A DNA stretch of 43,514 nucleotides from a virus: positions 1 through 43,514 of the IMG/VR virus record IMGVR_UViG_3300022208_000009; one strand, given 5' to 3'. Numbering within the stretch: the stretch's first letter is position 1; every line of letters begins with the position of its first letter. Below the pieces are notes generated by a model. The model was given only the letters and a program-made list of their open reading frames with translations, did not search any database and had not been told where the DNA came from. A program made the translations under genes and the position numbers. Of this stretch, positions 5,000-12,128 are shown in pieces.

Positions 5000-5326
5000 T
5001 CACTTCATCTTCCGATAACAAGCCCACCGATTGCCATGCCCGTGGTCTAGACCCCAGTCCAAGAGGAATAACTGGTGTTGTGGACTTGTCCACTTCGGCG
5101 GCCACATCTTCGCCTGTCGCATCTTGCGCTCGGCCTTGGCGGAGAACTCGTAGAACGTCTCCTTGCGGAACTGGGCGATGCCGAACGATTTACCGTCGTC
5201 ACCCCATATATCGTGCTTCAGGCCGGACTCGCATATCATGATGCGCAGTTTAAGATCAGCACTGGCAGCGGATGTGCTTTCCGCTAGGACGAGCAGCAAT
5301 GCCATGCATATCCAGTGCGCCCTCAT
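5000..5326 (-). CDS. Exported lysozyme-like transglycosylase
   Basis: A 108-residue protein with an N-terminal signal peptide (hydrophobic MALLLVLA, then a small-residue cleavage region near residue 20) and a short lysozyme-like fold: MICESGLKHDIWGDDGKSFG followed by IAQF. The Glu in CESG is the expected catalytic acid of soluble lytic transglycosylases. It would act on peptidoglycan in the periplasm, possibly for DNA entry or local wall opening. The start at 5326 is set by ATGA overlap with the small gene upstream. Its stop abuts attC half-site K, so it may once have been part of a cassette. Confidence 0.75.
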   Translation of the reverse strand: MRAHWICMALLLVLAESTSAASADLKLRIMICESGLKHDIWGDDGKSFGIAQFRKETFYEFSAKAERKMRQAKMWPPKWTSPQHQLFLLDWGLDHGHGNRWACYRKMK

Positions 5327-5469
5327 GATAAGCCGCGCACCCATGTAGCCAGCACGATCAACACGCATCCGCCGAACACCATCGCCGCGATAGCGATGTT
5401 GCTCAATTCGGCATCATCATCTGTCCAATCAGAACAAGTTTCATCACGGTTTTGCTTATCGTCATTCAT
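5323..5469 (-). CDS. Small one-helix membrane protein
   Basis: A 48-residue gene starting at the ATG at 5469 after AAGGGGGAATC. The first half is acidic (MNDDKQNRDETCSDW), the second half a single hydrophobic helix (IAIAAMVFGGCVLIVLATW). It overlaps the transglycosylase start by four bases (ATGA), so the two are translated together. A small membrane partner beside a wall hydrolase suggests a regulator of its export or activity, by inference only. Confidence 0.7.
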   Translation of the reverse strand: MNDDKQNRDETCSDWTDDDAELSNIAIAAMVFGGCVLIVLATWVRGLS

Positions 5470-5478
5470 GATTCCCCC

Positions 5479-5778
5479 TTAATCAAGTGAATACCACGTT
5501 ACGGTGACGACCCAATTGCGCCCATATAATACGGGGCTTGAGGCGTGCGGACTGCGCATGTAATCAATGCACTTTGCCGTCGCTGCGGCGCGCTCCATAA
5601 CCAGCTCTTTGAAGACGCCGGAGAATAATTTCTTGAACGTATAACCATCGCTCGGCGGCGTGTATTCATGCACGGTATCGTCAACGTTCGGCGCGTCATC
5701 ACTGTTGCCGAAAATCTGCGCCATGCTCGCGTCAACCATGCTCTTGATGCGTTCAATTTCTTGTCTGCTCATTTTCAT
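5479..5778 (-). CDS. Hypothetical early protein
   Basis: A 99-residue acidic protein behind AGAGGAGAA, with ATG codons at 5778 and 5772 both possible. The N-terminal helix (QEIERIKSMVDASMAQIFG) is followed by an acidic linker and a YTFKKLFSGVFKELVMERAAA helix. I do not recognise it. It is the first gene after the promoter at 5822-5850 and so heads the transcript that continues into the cassette array. Confidence 0.75.
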   Translation of the reverse strand: MKMSRQEIERIKSMVDASMAQIFGNSDDAPNVDDTVHEYTPPSDGYTFKKLFSGVFKELVMERAAATAKCIDYMRSPHASSPVLYGRNWVVTVTWYSLD

Positions 5779-5821
5779 TTCTCCTCTTTCTAGTCAACGG
5801 AAACATTCAGTTGATGGACGA

Positions 5822-5850
5822 ATTATGAACCGCATTTCGTATAAAATCAA
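5822..5850 (-). promoter_or_regulatory. Leftward promoter P1
   Basis: Read on the - strand: TTGATT (5850-5845), 17 bp, CATAAT (5827-5822). A 20-bp stretch covering the -10 and start region (5812-5831) is identical to 21217-21236 at promoter P2. It lies between the nuclease stop and the start of the gene at 5778, and would drive the genes into the cassette array. Confidence 0.8.
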
Positions 5851-5859
5851 CAATTAAAT

Positions 5860-6297
5860 TTATGTGTATCCAAATATCGCCCGACAAACCTTCTCCCAAT
5901 CAGTTGCGTATGCCGGAACGCACCATTCGCACCTATCTTCCAGCATTTTCCGCGAAAGGGTGCCCAATTCACGCGAATATCGCCCATGCACCAGCCACAG
6001 TTCTTTGCCGCATTGACCTAAAATCCAGCAATTAGCCCCCGCCATGCTGCGTTCATACAGCCAAGCCACCTGCTCAGGACGCAAGCCATACGCCCCTTTG
6101 AAGATAGGGGTATCAGCGCGCGCAGGCAATTCTGGGCGATATTTCAGCTCAACAAACGCACAATCCCCAGACAATCGGGAATGCAAAACCAAATCCGGCA
6201 CCCCCTCCCCGACCATATTCTCGATCCGCTGGGCAAACGCAAACGGTTCAACGCCGGGGCGCATCCGCTGCCATAGCCGTGCCTCACCGCCTTTCAT
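5860..6297 (-). CDS. Putative PD-(D/E)XK nuclease
   Basis: A 145-residue protein with the nuclease pattern GEGVPDLVL (Asp near residue 35) then, 14 residues on, FVELKYR (Glu49 and Lys51), the PD...ExK arrangement of VRR-NUC, RecB and Holliday-junction-resolvase folds. The front (ARLWQRMRPGVEPF) resembles phage nucleases that act on replication intermediates. A role in junction resolution or DNA processing is likely. The ribosome binding site is AAGGATACC; it overlaps the upstream gene by 14 bases. Confidence 0.75.
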   Translation of the reverse strand: MKGGEARLWQRMRPGVEPFAFAQRIENMVGEGVPDLVLHSRLSGDCAFVELKYRPELPARADTPIFKGAYGLRPEQVAWLYERSMAGANCWILGQCGKELWLVHGRYSRELGTLSRKMLEDRCEWCVPAYATDWEKVCRAIFGYT

Positions 6298-6610
6298 TGC
6301 TGGTATCCTTATGTTGTATGCGCTTCAAATGCGCGGTGCGTAGGTTTTCAAACAGCGACTGAACTGCATCGGGCGATTTAAAGCCGCTGTCGATTCTTTC
6401 CTTTTTAGGCATATCTGTGCGCCACCACCCATCCATAACCTTCCCCTCGCGCATCTTCTTGCAATGCCCAATCTTGCCCTCCCGGTGCAACCTGTCGAGG
6501 CTTCGCAGCGTCATCCCAATCGTGCTACCGCGCGCCAGCGTGTGGGTTGACAGCGGCGATTGTTCTGTGCTGCCCTCCAGCATATTCAAAATTCGATCAT
6601 CGAAACTCAT
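6284..6610 (-). CDS. Putative small winged-helix-like protein
   Basis: A 108-residue product from the ATG at 6610 behind AAGGACAA. The segment TLARGSTIGMTLRSLDRLHREGKIGHCKK near residues 25-55 has the spacing of a winged-helix DNA-binding domain (helix, turn, recognition helix, wing). It is basic overall. The function is not known; a transcription or replication accessory role fits its place. It overlaps the nuclease downstream and a 38-residue gene upstream. Confidence 0.65.
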   Translation of the reverse strand: MSFDDRILNMLEGSTEQSPLSTHTLARGSTIGMTLRSLDRLHREGKIGHCKKMREGKVMDGWWRTDMPKKERIDSGFKSPDAVQSLFENLRTAHLKRIQHKDTSNERR

Positions 6611-6713
6611 TTCGTTTGTCCTTGTCTTCTGCACGACCATTGACTGTCGTATAGGTGCCATGCGCGCGCTGTAGGCCGCGATATAGTGCCTCGAATTGGG
6701 TGGCGAGGGTCAT
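6597..6713 (-). CDS. Tiny protein resembling the N-terminus of a phage primase family
   Basis: A 38-residue reading frame from the ATG at 6713, overlapping the upstream stop as ATGA. The sequence FEALYRGLQRAHGTY closely recalls the first residues of large phage bifunctional primase proteins (pattern FxALYRGLxRAHGxY), but stops after 38 codons. It may be a truncated remnant or a stand-alone small protein. Translation is plausible from the overlap but not proven. Confidence 0.5.
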   Translation of the reverse strand: MTLATQFEALYRGLQRAHGTYTTVNGRAEDKDKRNEFR

Positions 6714-6892
6714 GCCCATCCCGCCCGACGCAAAAAGCCATCAATCTCCATGCGAAGCTTATTTTCCGCGTGACCTACCCACGTTGTCTTGCGTTCCCGG
6801 ATGCGATGCAAGTCTCTCGCGGCTTCCGGCGTTCCGATTTCGCGCGCGATGCGCAGCGCAGTGAATAGTTCTGTTGCTGTAGGTTGATTCAT
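6710..6892 (-). CDS. Hypothetical small helical protein
   Basis: A 60-residue basic, helix-rich protein with TALRIAREIGTPEAARDLHRIRERKTTW near the front. No known family recognised. It overlaps both neighbours by four bases, which supports it being a real gene in a tightly coupled operon. Confidence 0.65.
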   Translation of the reverse strand: MNQPTATELFTALRIAREIGTPEAARDLHRIRERKTTWVGHAENKLRMEIDGFLRRAGWA

Positions 6893-6993
6893 TCTTTGAC
6901 CATCCCTGTTTGTTGTTTGGTGGAGGCCGCTTCCGCCTCCGATTTTGCCCGCTCTAATACGTCAATGCGTATCCGCCTTTTTATCAGCGCCAT
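6889..6993 (-). CDS. Tiny basic protein
   Basis: A 34-residue frame (MALIKRRIRIDVLERAKSEA at the front) ending in an ATGA overlap with the next gene. It has no clear ribosome binding site. Charged and helical; function unknown. The overlap is the main support. Confidence 0.4.
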   Translation of the reverse strand: MALIKRRIRIDVLERAKSEAEAASTKQQTGMVKE

Positions 6994-7198
6994 CGCAACA
7001 GGACTTCCGCTGGCCTAGCGGCTCACGACGCTTGCCGTGATTTATCATTAGTGCCGGTTACGTCATCCGGCTTGCCTTACGGCAACGTATTGTGAAGCAC
7101 ATTTAAAATCGGCTGTGCTTCATATGGTTGTTTGCCGGGAAGTCTCACGCCCTTACCATGCGCACGCAACACTCGCTAGCAGCGTTGCGCAAAAACTG
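6994..7198 (-). other. Structured non-coding stretch
   Basis: No convincing gene. It has several hairpins in series: GCCGG...CCGGC, TTGCC-TTAC-GGCAA, a perfect 8-bp stem GAAGCACA...TGTGCTTC with a 12-base loop, and CGCAAC...GTTGCG next to the stop of the gene at 7199. No T-run follows on the - strand, so a simple terminator is not a good fit. It may be a structured leader or a non-coding RNA. Confidence 0.4.
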
Positions 7199-7996
7199 TT
7201 AAAACTCCCCGCTGCGCCCCGAATACTCATCCGCTGGTGCGCCAGCAGCTTGCGGCACTTGCTCCTTGACTTCACCGCTTGATACCGCATCGCGGAAGGC
7301 TTTGGCGGCTTGATACAATTCAGGCGATTCAACCGCGCCTAGCGTCTCGACCTTGAGGCCAAACCAGCTACCCTTGTCGTTGCTTTCCGGCACGGTCGTG
7401 ATGCGGTACTGATGGCTGAACATCGCCGGGGTGTAGTGCGAACCATCGGCGCGCTGCATCTTGATGCCGTTCATTTTGCTCATCCAGTTGCGCGACTTCT
7501 TGATCTGCGAACTTGACAAGCTGATGACTGCCGGTTGATAGCCACCGTCTTTGTCAACGACCAGCACATAATGCGTGCGCGTGTCGGCCAGCAAGTTGCC
7601 TTCTGGGTCATACAGCTTACCATCGGCATCTGCTTTTGCTGCTGCCACAATCGGATCGGAAGGCATCACTTCACCCTTGAACCCTCCGCCGCTGTCGCGC
7701 GGTGCCCATTTGATAAAGCTGCGCTTGAAATAGCAGGGGATGACTGTCACGCCAGCAGCGCCGTCGAAGATTTCCTGCGACACGGAATTATAGAACATGC
7801 CCTCTTCCGCGCCCTTGATATACGCGCCGTCCGACTTCTTACACTGCGGCGACATGCTTTGCAGGATGGACAGGAACGGAATGGCATACGCCGTGCTGTC
7901 CGCGTTTTCGAACCCGCTGCCTGCGTCTTCCTCGAATGCTCCGGCGAGTGCGACGGCTGTGTTTTGTTTTGCTGCGACTTCGTTTTCTTTTTTCAT
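7199..7996 (-). CDS. Conserved phage replication-region protein (possible DNA-binding/recombination factor)
   Basis: A 265-residue protein of a type common in phages beside DNA-processing genes. Recognisable stretches are IPFLSILQSMSPQCKK, GMFYNSVSQEIFDG, GVTVIPCYFKRSFIKWAPR and ISLSSSQIKKSRNW, followed by a low-complexity tail ending in SGRSGEF. The flexible tail ending in a bulky hydrophobic residue recalls single-stranded DNA-binding proteins, but this is inference. The ribosome binding site is TTAAGGAGC. Confidence 0.65.
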   Translation of the reverse strand: MKKENEVAAKQNTAVALAGAFEEDAGSGFENADSTAYAIPFLSILQSMSPQCKKSDGAYIKGAEEGMFYNSVSQEIFDGAAGVTVIPCYFKRSFIKWAPRDSGGGFKGEVMPSDPIVAAAKADADGKLYDPEGNLLADTRTHYVLVVDKDGGYQPAVISLSSSQIKKSRNWMSKMNGIKMQRADGSHYTPAMFSHQYRITTVPESNDKGSWFGLKVETLGAVESPELYQAAKAFRDAVSSGEVKEQVPQAAGAPADEYSGRSGEF

Positions 7997-8058
7997 GCTA
8001 TTGCTCCTTAAAATTGCCAGGCTTGTTTAAATCCGCCGCCCGGCTCAAGCGGCGTTAC

Positions 8059-8232
8059 TTACTTCGAATGCTTCTCGACCGAAGCCTGCGCCTTCGTGAT
8101 GGCTTCTTCCAACTTCGCCAGACGCTTGGCATTTGATGCTGCCGCCTTATCCATCGACACCTTGAATGCGTCGCGTTCTTTTGTCGCCGCCTTCAATTTC
8201 GCGGTTGCCTTTTGTTGTGCAATGATACCCAT
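8059..8232 (-). CDS. Small alanine/lysine-rich coiled-coil protein
   Basis: A 57-residue gene starting at the ATG at 8232 after the near-perfect site GGAGGTGAC. The product is an almost continuous helix rich in Ala, Lys and Glu (KATAKLKAATKERDAFKVSM, then RLAKLEEAITKAQASVEK). It lies just upstream of the gene at 7996 in the same direction. Possibly a DNA-binding or oligomerising accessory factor; unproven. Confidence 0.75.
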   Translation of the reverse strand: MGIIAQQKATAKLKAATKERDAFKVSMDKAAASNAKRLAKLEEAITKAQASVEKHSK

Positions 8233-8273
8233 GTCACCTCCTTCTCAAAATACCTGCATCCGGCAGGCGCGGT

Positions 8274-8444
8274 TTACTTGCCCCAAAGTAGCTTGCGCAG
8301 AATAGCGATGGGCAATGTGAACGGCCAGAAAAAAGCGGCAATCATCGCACCTATTAAATCAGCTATAGTTGGCTTTTCGATAAATGTCGCCACCGTTATG
8401 ATCCAGCCGTACATAAGCGCCCACACGATCAGGTCTGCATTCAT
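8274..8444 (-). CDS. Small two-helix membrane protein
   Basis: A 56-residue protein from the ATG at 8444, overlapping the upstream stop (ATGA). Two hydrophobic segments (about residues 3-22 and 32-50) are linked by a short polar turn EKPTIAD. The function is unknown; it sits in the early region rather than with lysis genes, so it may alter the host envelope. Confidence 0.7.
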   Translation of the reverse strand: MNADLIVWALMYGWIITVATFIEKPTIADLIGAMIAAFFWPFTLPIAILRKLLWGK

Positions 8445-8956
8445 TTTATCACCGCCTTCGTCCAAGTCTGTGCGCCGAACATTTCCAGCGGCACTTCCTT
8501 GCCCTTCGCCATTTGCTCGCTGATTAACGCTTTCAGGCGTGCGGTGTTTACGTCTGTGACCAGTTCCGGCTGCAAGCCAAGCTCACGCAGCCGGGCGGCG
8601 GTCTCGCGCGCTTGTTCTTCTTCCCCGCGCCCAAAGCTAACGCTCACCTCTTCGCTGACAATATCGCCGAAGCCATGCAAGCGCAGCCATGCGCAAACTT
8701 CCTGCTTGCGATCTTTCGGCACGGATACTGTGATGCCGTCTTGTATCTTGATTTTCTCGCCCGTTAACAATTTGAATTCTGTTACGCCTGCTTGCGCCAT
8801 GGCGTTGGGCAGATCAACTTCTTGCGTTTGGCGGAGGGCGGCTTGCGCTGCTTTGAGCTGCACTTCCCGCAACTCTACTTCGCATTGTTGATTTAATTGG
8901 CGTTCTGCCAGTAGCGCAATTTCCTGCATTTCGTTGTTGCTGGGCATTTGGTTCAT
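8441..8956 (-). CDS. Conserved phage protein, coiled-coil N-terminus
   Basis: A 171-residue protein with an N-terminal coiled coil (about 10-45), a middle TEFKLLTGEKIKIQDGITVS region and a C-terminal domain ending KALISEQMAKGKEVPLEMFG. This last signature is shared with many phage proteins encoded near single-strand DNA-binding or recombination genes; the biochemical role is not known. The ribosome binding site is AAAGGAACC. Confidence 0.75.
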   Translation of the reverse strand: MNQMPSNNEMQEIALLAERQLNQQCEVELREVQLKAAQAALRQTQEVDLPNAMAQAGVTEFKLLTGEKIKIQDGITVSVPKDRKQEVCAWLRLHGFGDIVSEEVSVSFGRGEEEQARETAARLRELGLQPELVTDVNTARLKALISEQMAKGKEVPLEMFGAQTWTKAVIK

Positions 8957-8969
8957 GGTTCTTTCCTTT

Positions 8970-9164
8970 CTAGTTGGTTAATTTATTCGGTACGCCTTCA
9001 AATTTGATTAAGCAATTGCCGTCTTCGTCAGTGCCTTCGAGCAATCTGCCATACGCCACACCATCAAGTTCCGCTTGCGAAATGGTAGCAGTGCCACCCT
9101 GCCGTTCGACCAGTACGGCGCAAATGCTCATGAGTGTGCTGTGATCACCAAGATTTGTACTCAC
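8970..9164 (-). CDS. Hypothetical small protein
   Basis: A 64-residue protein starting at a GTG (9164) behind GGGAGGGCGAC and overlapping the upstream stop (GTGA). It reads like a small alpha/beta domain (AVLVERQGGTATISQAELD). No family recognised. Confidence 0.68.
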   Translation of the reverse strand: MSTNLGDHSTLMSICAVLVERQGGTATISQAELDGVAYGRLLEGTDEDGNCLIKFEGVPNKLTN

Positions 9165-9502
9165 GTCGCCCTCCCGCTAGTGTCAACCTGAATCACGATA
9201 TAATCGCGGATGTGATTGTCCCACTGCAATATCTTTATACGCCCACAATTCATTTCCGCCGCAATCGCACCGGCCGCCATGATGCTCGCCGGTGACCCGA
9301 CAGGAATCAAATAATCGACATCGCTGAACTTCGCCAATTTATCGCGCAGGGTGCGTATCATCGGGACGGTTGAAATCATGCTTGCCCCGGCAGGGATAAG
9401 CACTTCCAAGTCACCATACTTGCGCGCAGGGGTCATGTTTATGGCCGTGCGCATTCCGTTTTTGTCGGTCTTATATGGTTCGTTTGTGATGAATACGGTC
9501 AT
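9161..9502 (-). CDS. Hypothetical early protein
   Basis: A 113-residue protein. The ATG at 9502 is chosen because it follows AAAGGAACC and overlaps the upstream stop. It contains MTPARKYGDLEVLIPAGASM and a region rich in small residues, DYLIPVGSPASIMAAGAIAAE, that could bind a nucleotide or phosphate, but I cannot name a family. Confidence 0.7.
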   Translation of the reverse strand: MTVFITNEPYKTDKNGMRTAINMTPARKYGDLEVLIPAGASMISTVPMIRTLRDKLAKFSDVDYLIPVGSPASIMAAGAIAAEMNCGRIKILQWDNHIRDYIVIQVDTSGRAT

Positions 9503-9726
9503 TGTGGTTCCTTTGGTGGTGTTATGTCGCGTGTCCAATGCGTCGGGACAAGTCCGTAATCAGTTAAGCGGTCATTGCCAGCGGTCAGCCACGAATCACC
9601 GCGATATTCTTTGTCTAAGCGGGCGGTGATTATTATGCTTCGCGTTGTGGTGTAACCAGACGGGCAAGCAACAACAACAAACTCGCGGTCGTTTGGTAAT
9701 GCTTCATTTACGCTAATCCATTTCAT
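9499..9726 (-). CDS. DUF551-like protein
   Basis: A 75-residue protein with the DUF551 pattern: an opening WISVNEALP, a central strand REFVVVAC, and a closing HWTRDITPP. The family is frequent in phages and prophages and has no known activity. It has a GGAGAATGAC leader and is the first gene after promoter P4. Confidence 0.82.
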   Translation of the reverse strand: MKWISVNEALPNDREFVVVACPSGYTTTRSIIITARLDKEYRGDSWLTAGNDRLTDYGLVPTHWTRDITPPKEPQ

Positions 9727-9760
9727 TTGTCATTCTCCATTTCTAAACTTTCTTGCTGCA

Positions 9761-9789
9761 ATTATAATATGCTTTGCGGTTTGGAGCAA
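9761..9789 (-). promoter_or_regulatory. Leftward promoter P4
   Basis: Read on the - strand: TTGCTC (9789-9784), 17 bp, TATAAT (9766-9761), a perfect -10. It fills the gap between the stop at 9797 and the start at 9726. Confidence 0.85.
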
Positions 9790-9796
9790 GCTGTTA

Positions 9797-10012
9797 TTAA
9801 AATTTAATGCAACCGCCACCGATGCGGTGTGCTTCTTTTTCAGCATCGGACAGCGCGAAGAATTCCGCGAGGTCATTGTAAACCTTCTTTCCCGCCCGTG
9901 CGCGAATATCGCCGTTCGCTTTCAGCGGCCAGCATCCGCCGTGGCCGTATTCGAATGTCCACTTGCCGAACTGATATGTTCGCGCCATGCAGATATAGCC
10001 CGTAGGATTCAT
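9797..10012 (-). CDS. Hypothetical small protein
   Basis: A 71-residue protein overlapping the helicase stop by ATGA. It has MARTYQFGKWTFEYGHGGCW near the front and a charged helix with AEFFALSDAEKEAHR. A later start at Met9 is possible. No family recognised. Confidence 0.65.
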   Translation of the reverse strand: MNPTGYICMARTYQFGKWTFEYGHGGCWPLKANGDIRARAGKKVYNDLAEFFALSDAEKEAHRIGGGCIKF

Positions 10013-11511
10013 TCAAGCCACCCATTGCTTTCATCGCCAGTGATAAGGTCTGCAACGTCCTTTTTCGCACGTAGCGCGTTAATTATTTTCGTGTCTACTG
10101 TGCCTTTAGCCTCAATATCAATGATGAGCGTTCCGGTTTTCTTTAGCATGTTCTCAGCGCGATCTTCGCTCTGTAATCTTTCGTAAAGTGAAAACGAATT
10201 GGAAAAATAGCACATCACATCCGCCGCATGAAGCGGCAACCCAACGCCGCCCGCACCCTGCTGGCCGACGAAATACTGCACGCGCTTTTCTTGAAACGCA
10301 ATCTTCGCCTCCTCGCGCTCGTCGTCAGAAATATCGCCCCAGTAGCGCGCCACTGGTTTGCCTGTCACCTTCTTGATGTGCGCCACAATCTCATGCAAAT
10401 CAGTTTTGAACCGCGCCCAGAATATGATGCTCGCATCGGGATATGCCTCGATGATTTCCTGCACCGCTTGGATGCGCGGATTATCTTCCGGCTTGTCAAA
10501 CATCTTGGCGTGCTGCATTTCGCCCGTCAACTGCTTCGGCACAATGCCACATACCATGCGCTGATAAAGCATTACCGCCACCATCTTGTTGATGGGTTCC
10601 GGCGTATGTCCCTGCTTCATCGCCAACAGGTATTGCTTGATGAGCTTTTCCTGCTGCGGTGCAAGTTCTACCTCCCAACGCTTGTATAACTTCTCCGGCA
10701 GGTCAGCGCATTCCTTGCGCGTTACCCTGTCGCAACACATATCAACCCATTCTTTCAGCTCTTCGAGGTTCTTGTACATCGGCTTGCCGTCATCATCCTG
10801 CGCGATGATCTGCGGCGCGAAGCGCGTGCCACTCTTGCGCATGATACCCTGCACCATCGGGTGCGATGCGGGCAGGAAGTCTGCATAGCGCGCTTTGAAT
10901 GCAACGTATGATTGCACCGGCACGGCATCTTCGTGCAGGAAAAGGAGCTGCGCGTAAACATCGAGCGGCGATTGCGTCGCAGGAGTGCCGTTCAGTATGC
11001 GCCGATACTTCGCGTGCGGTGCGAGTTTGAAGCAGGCTTTCGTAACAGCCGCCGATGGGTTCTTGATCCGCGTACTTTCATCCACAACCATCATCGCTGT
11101 GGTTGCATTCAAAAAGCGTCGCGCGAATTCCGCACCCTTTTTCGTCGCCAGTGCTTCGATGTTCATTGCAAGGATGCGCAGCTCATGTCCGACGTTGAAC
11201 AGCGATTCAAGCTCGGCGGTTTTCTTTTTGGTTTGATTGCTCGACCAAACGACGGCGATGCGCTGCACCCTGTCGGGCATGTGCGTAGGGATTTCGTCAT
11301 TTATCCAGTTACGATGCACGCCGTTTGGCGCGATGATTAGCAGGCCGTTGATGCGCCCGTGATCGTAGAGCGCGGCGCAAGTGTCAATGATTAGCTTGCT
11401 CTTGCCGGTGCGCTGCTCCCACAGGTGGCCCCAGTATTCCTTGTCCCAGTACAGCGCATGGCGTTCGCGCTGGTGGTCGAAGGGGGTGGTTTTGTATTGG
11501 AAGTTAATCAT
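10009..11511 (-). CDS. SNF2/DEAD-like superfamily 2 helicase
   Basis: A 500-residue helicase. The Walker A motif is EQRTGKSKL near residue 32, motif II is VVDESTRIKN near 140 (DEST in place of DEAH), LNGTPATQSPLDVY is motif III, and the C-terminal lobe holds FVGQQGAGGVGLPLHAADVM and YFSNSFSLYERLQSEDR (motifs V and VI). This layout is that of the SNF2-like helicases found in many phage replication modules, probably acting in replication restart or recombination. The start at 11511 is set by an ATGA overlap. Its N-terminus is repeated in the small gene just upstream. Confidence 0.9.
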   Translation of the reverse strand: MINFQYKTTPFDHQRERHALYWDKEYWGHLWEQRTGKSKLIIDTCAALYDHGRINGLLIIAPNGVHRNWINDEIPTHMPDRVQRIAVVWSSNQTKKKTAELESLFNVGHELRILAMNIEALATKKGAEFARRFLNATTAMMVVDESTRIKNPSAAVTKACFKLAPHAKYRRILNGTPATQSPLDVYAQLLFLHEDAVPVQSYVAFKARYADFLPASHPMVQGIMRKSGTRFAPQIIAQDDDGKPMYKNLEELKEWVDMCCDRVTRKECADLPEKLYKRWEVELAPQQEKLIKQYLLAMKQGHTPEPINKMVAVMLYQRMVCGIVPKQLTGEMQHAKMFDKPEDNPRIQAVQEIIEAYPDASIIFWARFKTDLHEIVAHIKKVTGKPVARYWGDISDDEREEAKIAFQEKRVQYFVGQQGAGGVGLPLHAADVMCYFSNSFSLYERLQSEDRAENMLKKTGTLIIDIEAKGTVDTKIINALRAKKDVADLITGDESNGWLE

Positions 11512-11819
11512 TTCTTGTCCAGCACGAAGCATCCATCAACGGCACTTACGCGAAAAGGCATCCCATTGTTGGTGCAATACTCACTGACGACCCACAATGT
11601 TCCGCCGGTTGAGCTGTAGTACGGCGCATCACTATTAATAAATAAGGTTATGATTTTACGACACGTTGCGCGAGACAATGGCAGGGGGCGTGCGCCATTC
11701 GGTTGTGGTTGTACTGCGCGCAGTTTGATGCGTCCATCACCTTCAAAGCGACCTAGCTTTTGCATCGCGTGACGCGCGCGCTGGTGGTCGGATAGAGCTG
11801 TTTTATATTGGTAAGTCAT
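11508..11819 (-). CDS. Small protein with a duplicated helicase N-terminus
   Basis: A 103-residue protein. Residues 1-18 (MTYQYKTALSDHQRARHAM) match the start of the helicase downstream (MINFQYKTTPFDHQRERHAL), also at the DNA level, while the rest (about 25-103) is unrelated: it has a cysteine pair and an SSTGGTLWVVSEYC strand. This looks like a partial gene duplication captured by another short protein. It overlaps both neighbours by four bases. Confidence 0.7.
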   Translation of the reverse strand: MTYQYKTALSDHQRARHAMQKLGRFEGDGRIKLRAVQPQPNGARPLPLSRATCRKIITLFINSDAPYYSSTGGTLWVVSEYCTNNGMPFRVSAVDGCFVLDKK

Positions 11820-12046
11820 ATAAAGAAATATTCCCCGAGGATAGTTGCGCCGTCGAAGCCGTCTACTACCCCATGCTTCTGCATCAACCCCCACATCACT
11901 TTATCAACCGCCCACCATTTATTTCTCTGATGGGCTGCTTTTGAGTTGGGATTTCTCGCGCATAATATAGGCGCACCTCTTCGCGTTTTCCCCCAGCGCG
12001 CATCAAGCCCGGCAATGCGTAAAGTACCGACAGTATATTTAAGCAT
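11816..12046 (-). CDS. Hypothetical small protein
   Basis: A 76-residue basic protein from the ATG at 12046 behind AGAAAGAGGAG. It begins LKYTVGTLRIAGLDARW and contains KWWAVDKVMWGLMQKHGVVD. No family recognised. It is the first gene after promoter P3. Confidence 0.7.
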   Translation of the reverse strand: MLKYTVGTLRIAGLDARWGKTRRGAPILCARNPNSKAAHQRNKWWAVDKVMWGLMQKHGVVDGFDGATILGEYFFI

Positions 12047-12091
12047 CTCATTCTCCTCTTTCTGATCGCGCAACATTGCAGCGATGGAAGA

Positions 12092-12120
12092 ATTGTCCTC
12101 CTATTTAAAATAAAAAGCAA
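12092..12120 (-). promoter_or_regulatory. Leftward promoter P3
   Basis: Read on the - strand: TTGCTT (12120-12115), 17 bp, GACAAT (12097-12092), in the gap between the polymerase stop and the next gene. The bases after the -10 (TTCTTCCATC) resemble those of P1 and P2. Confidence 0.7.
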
Positions 12121-12128
12121 CAACTATT

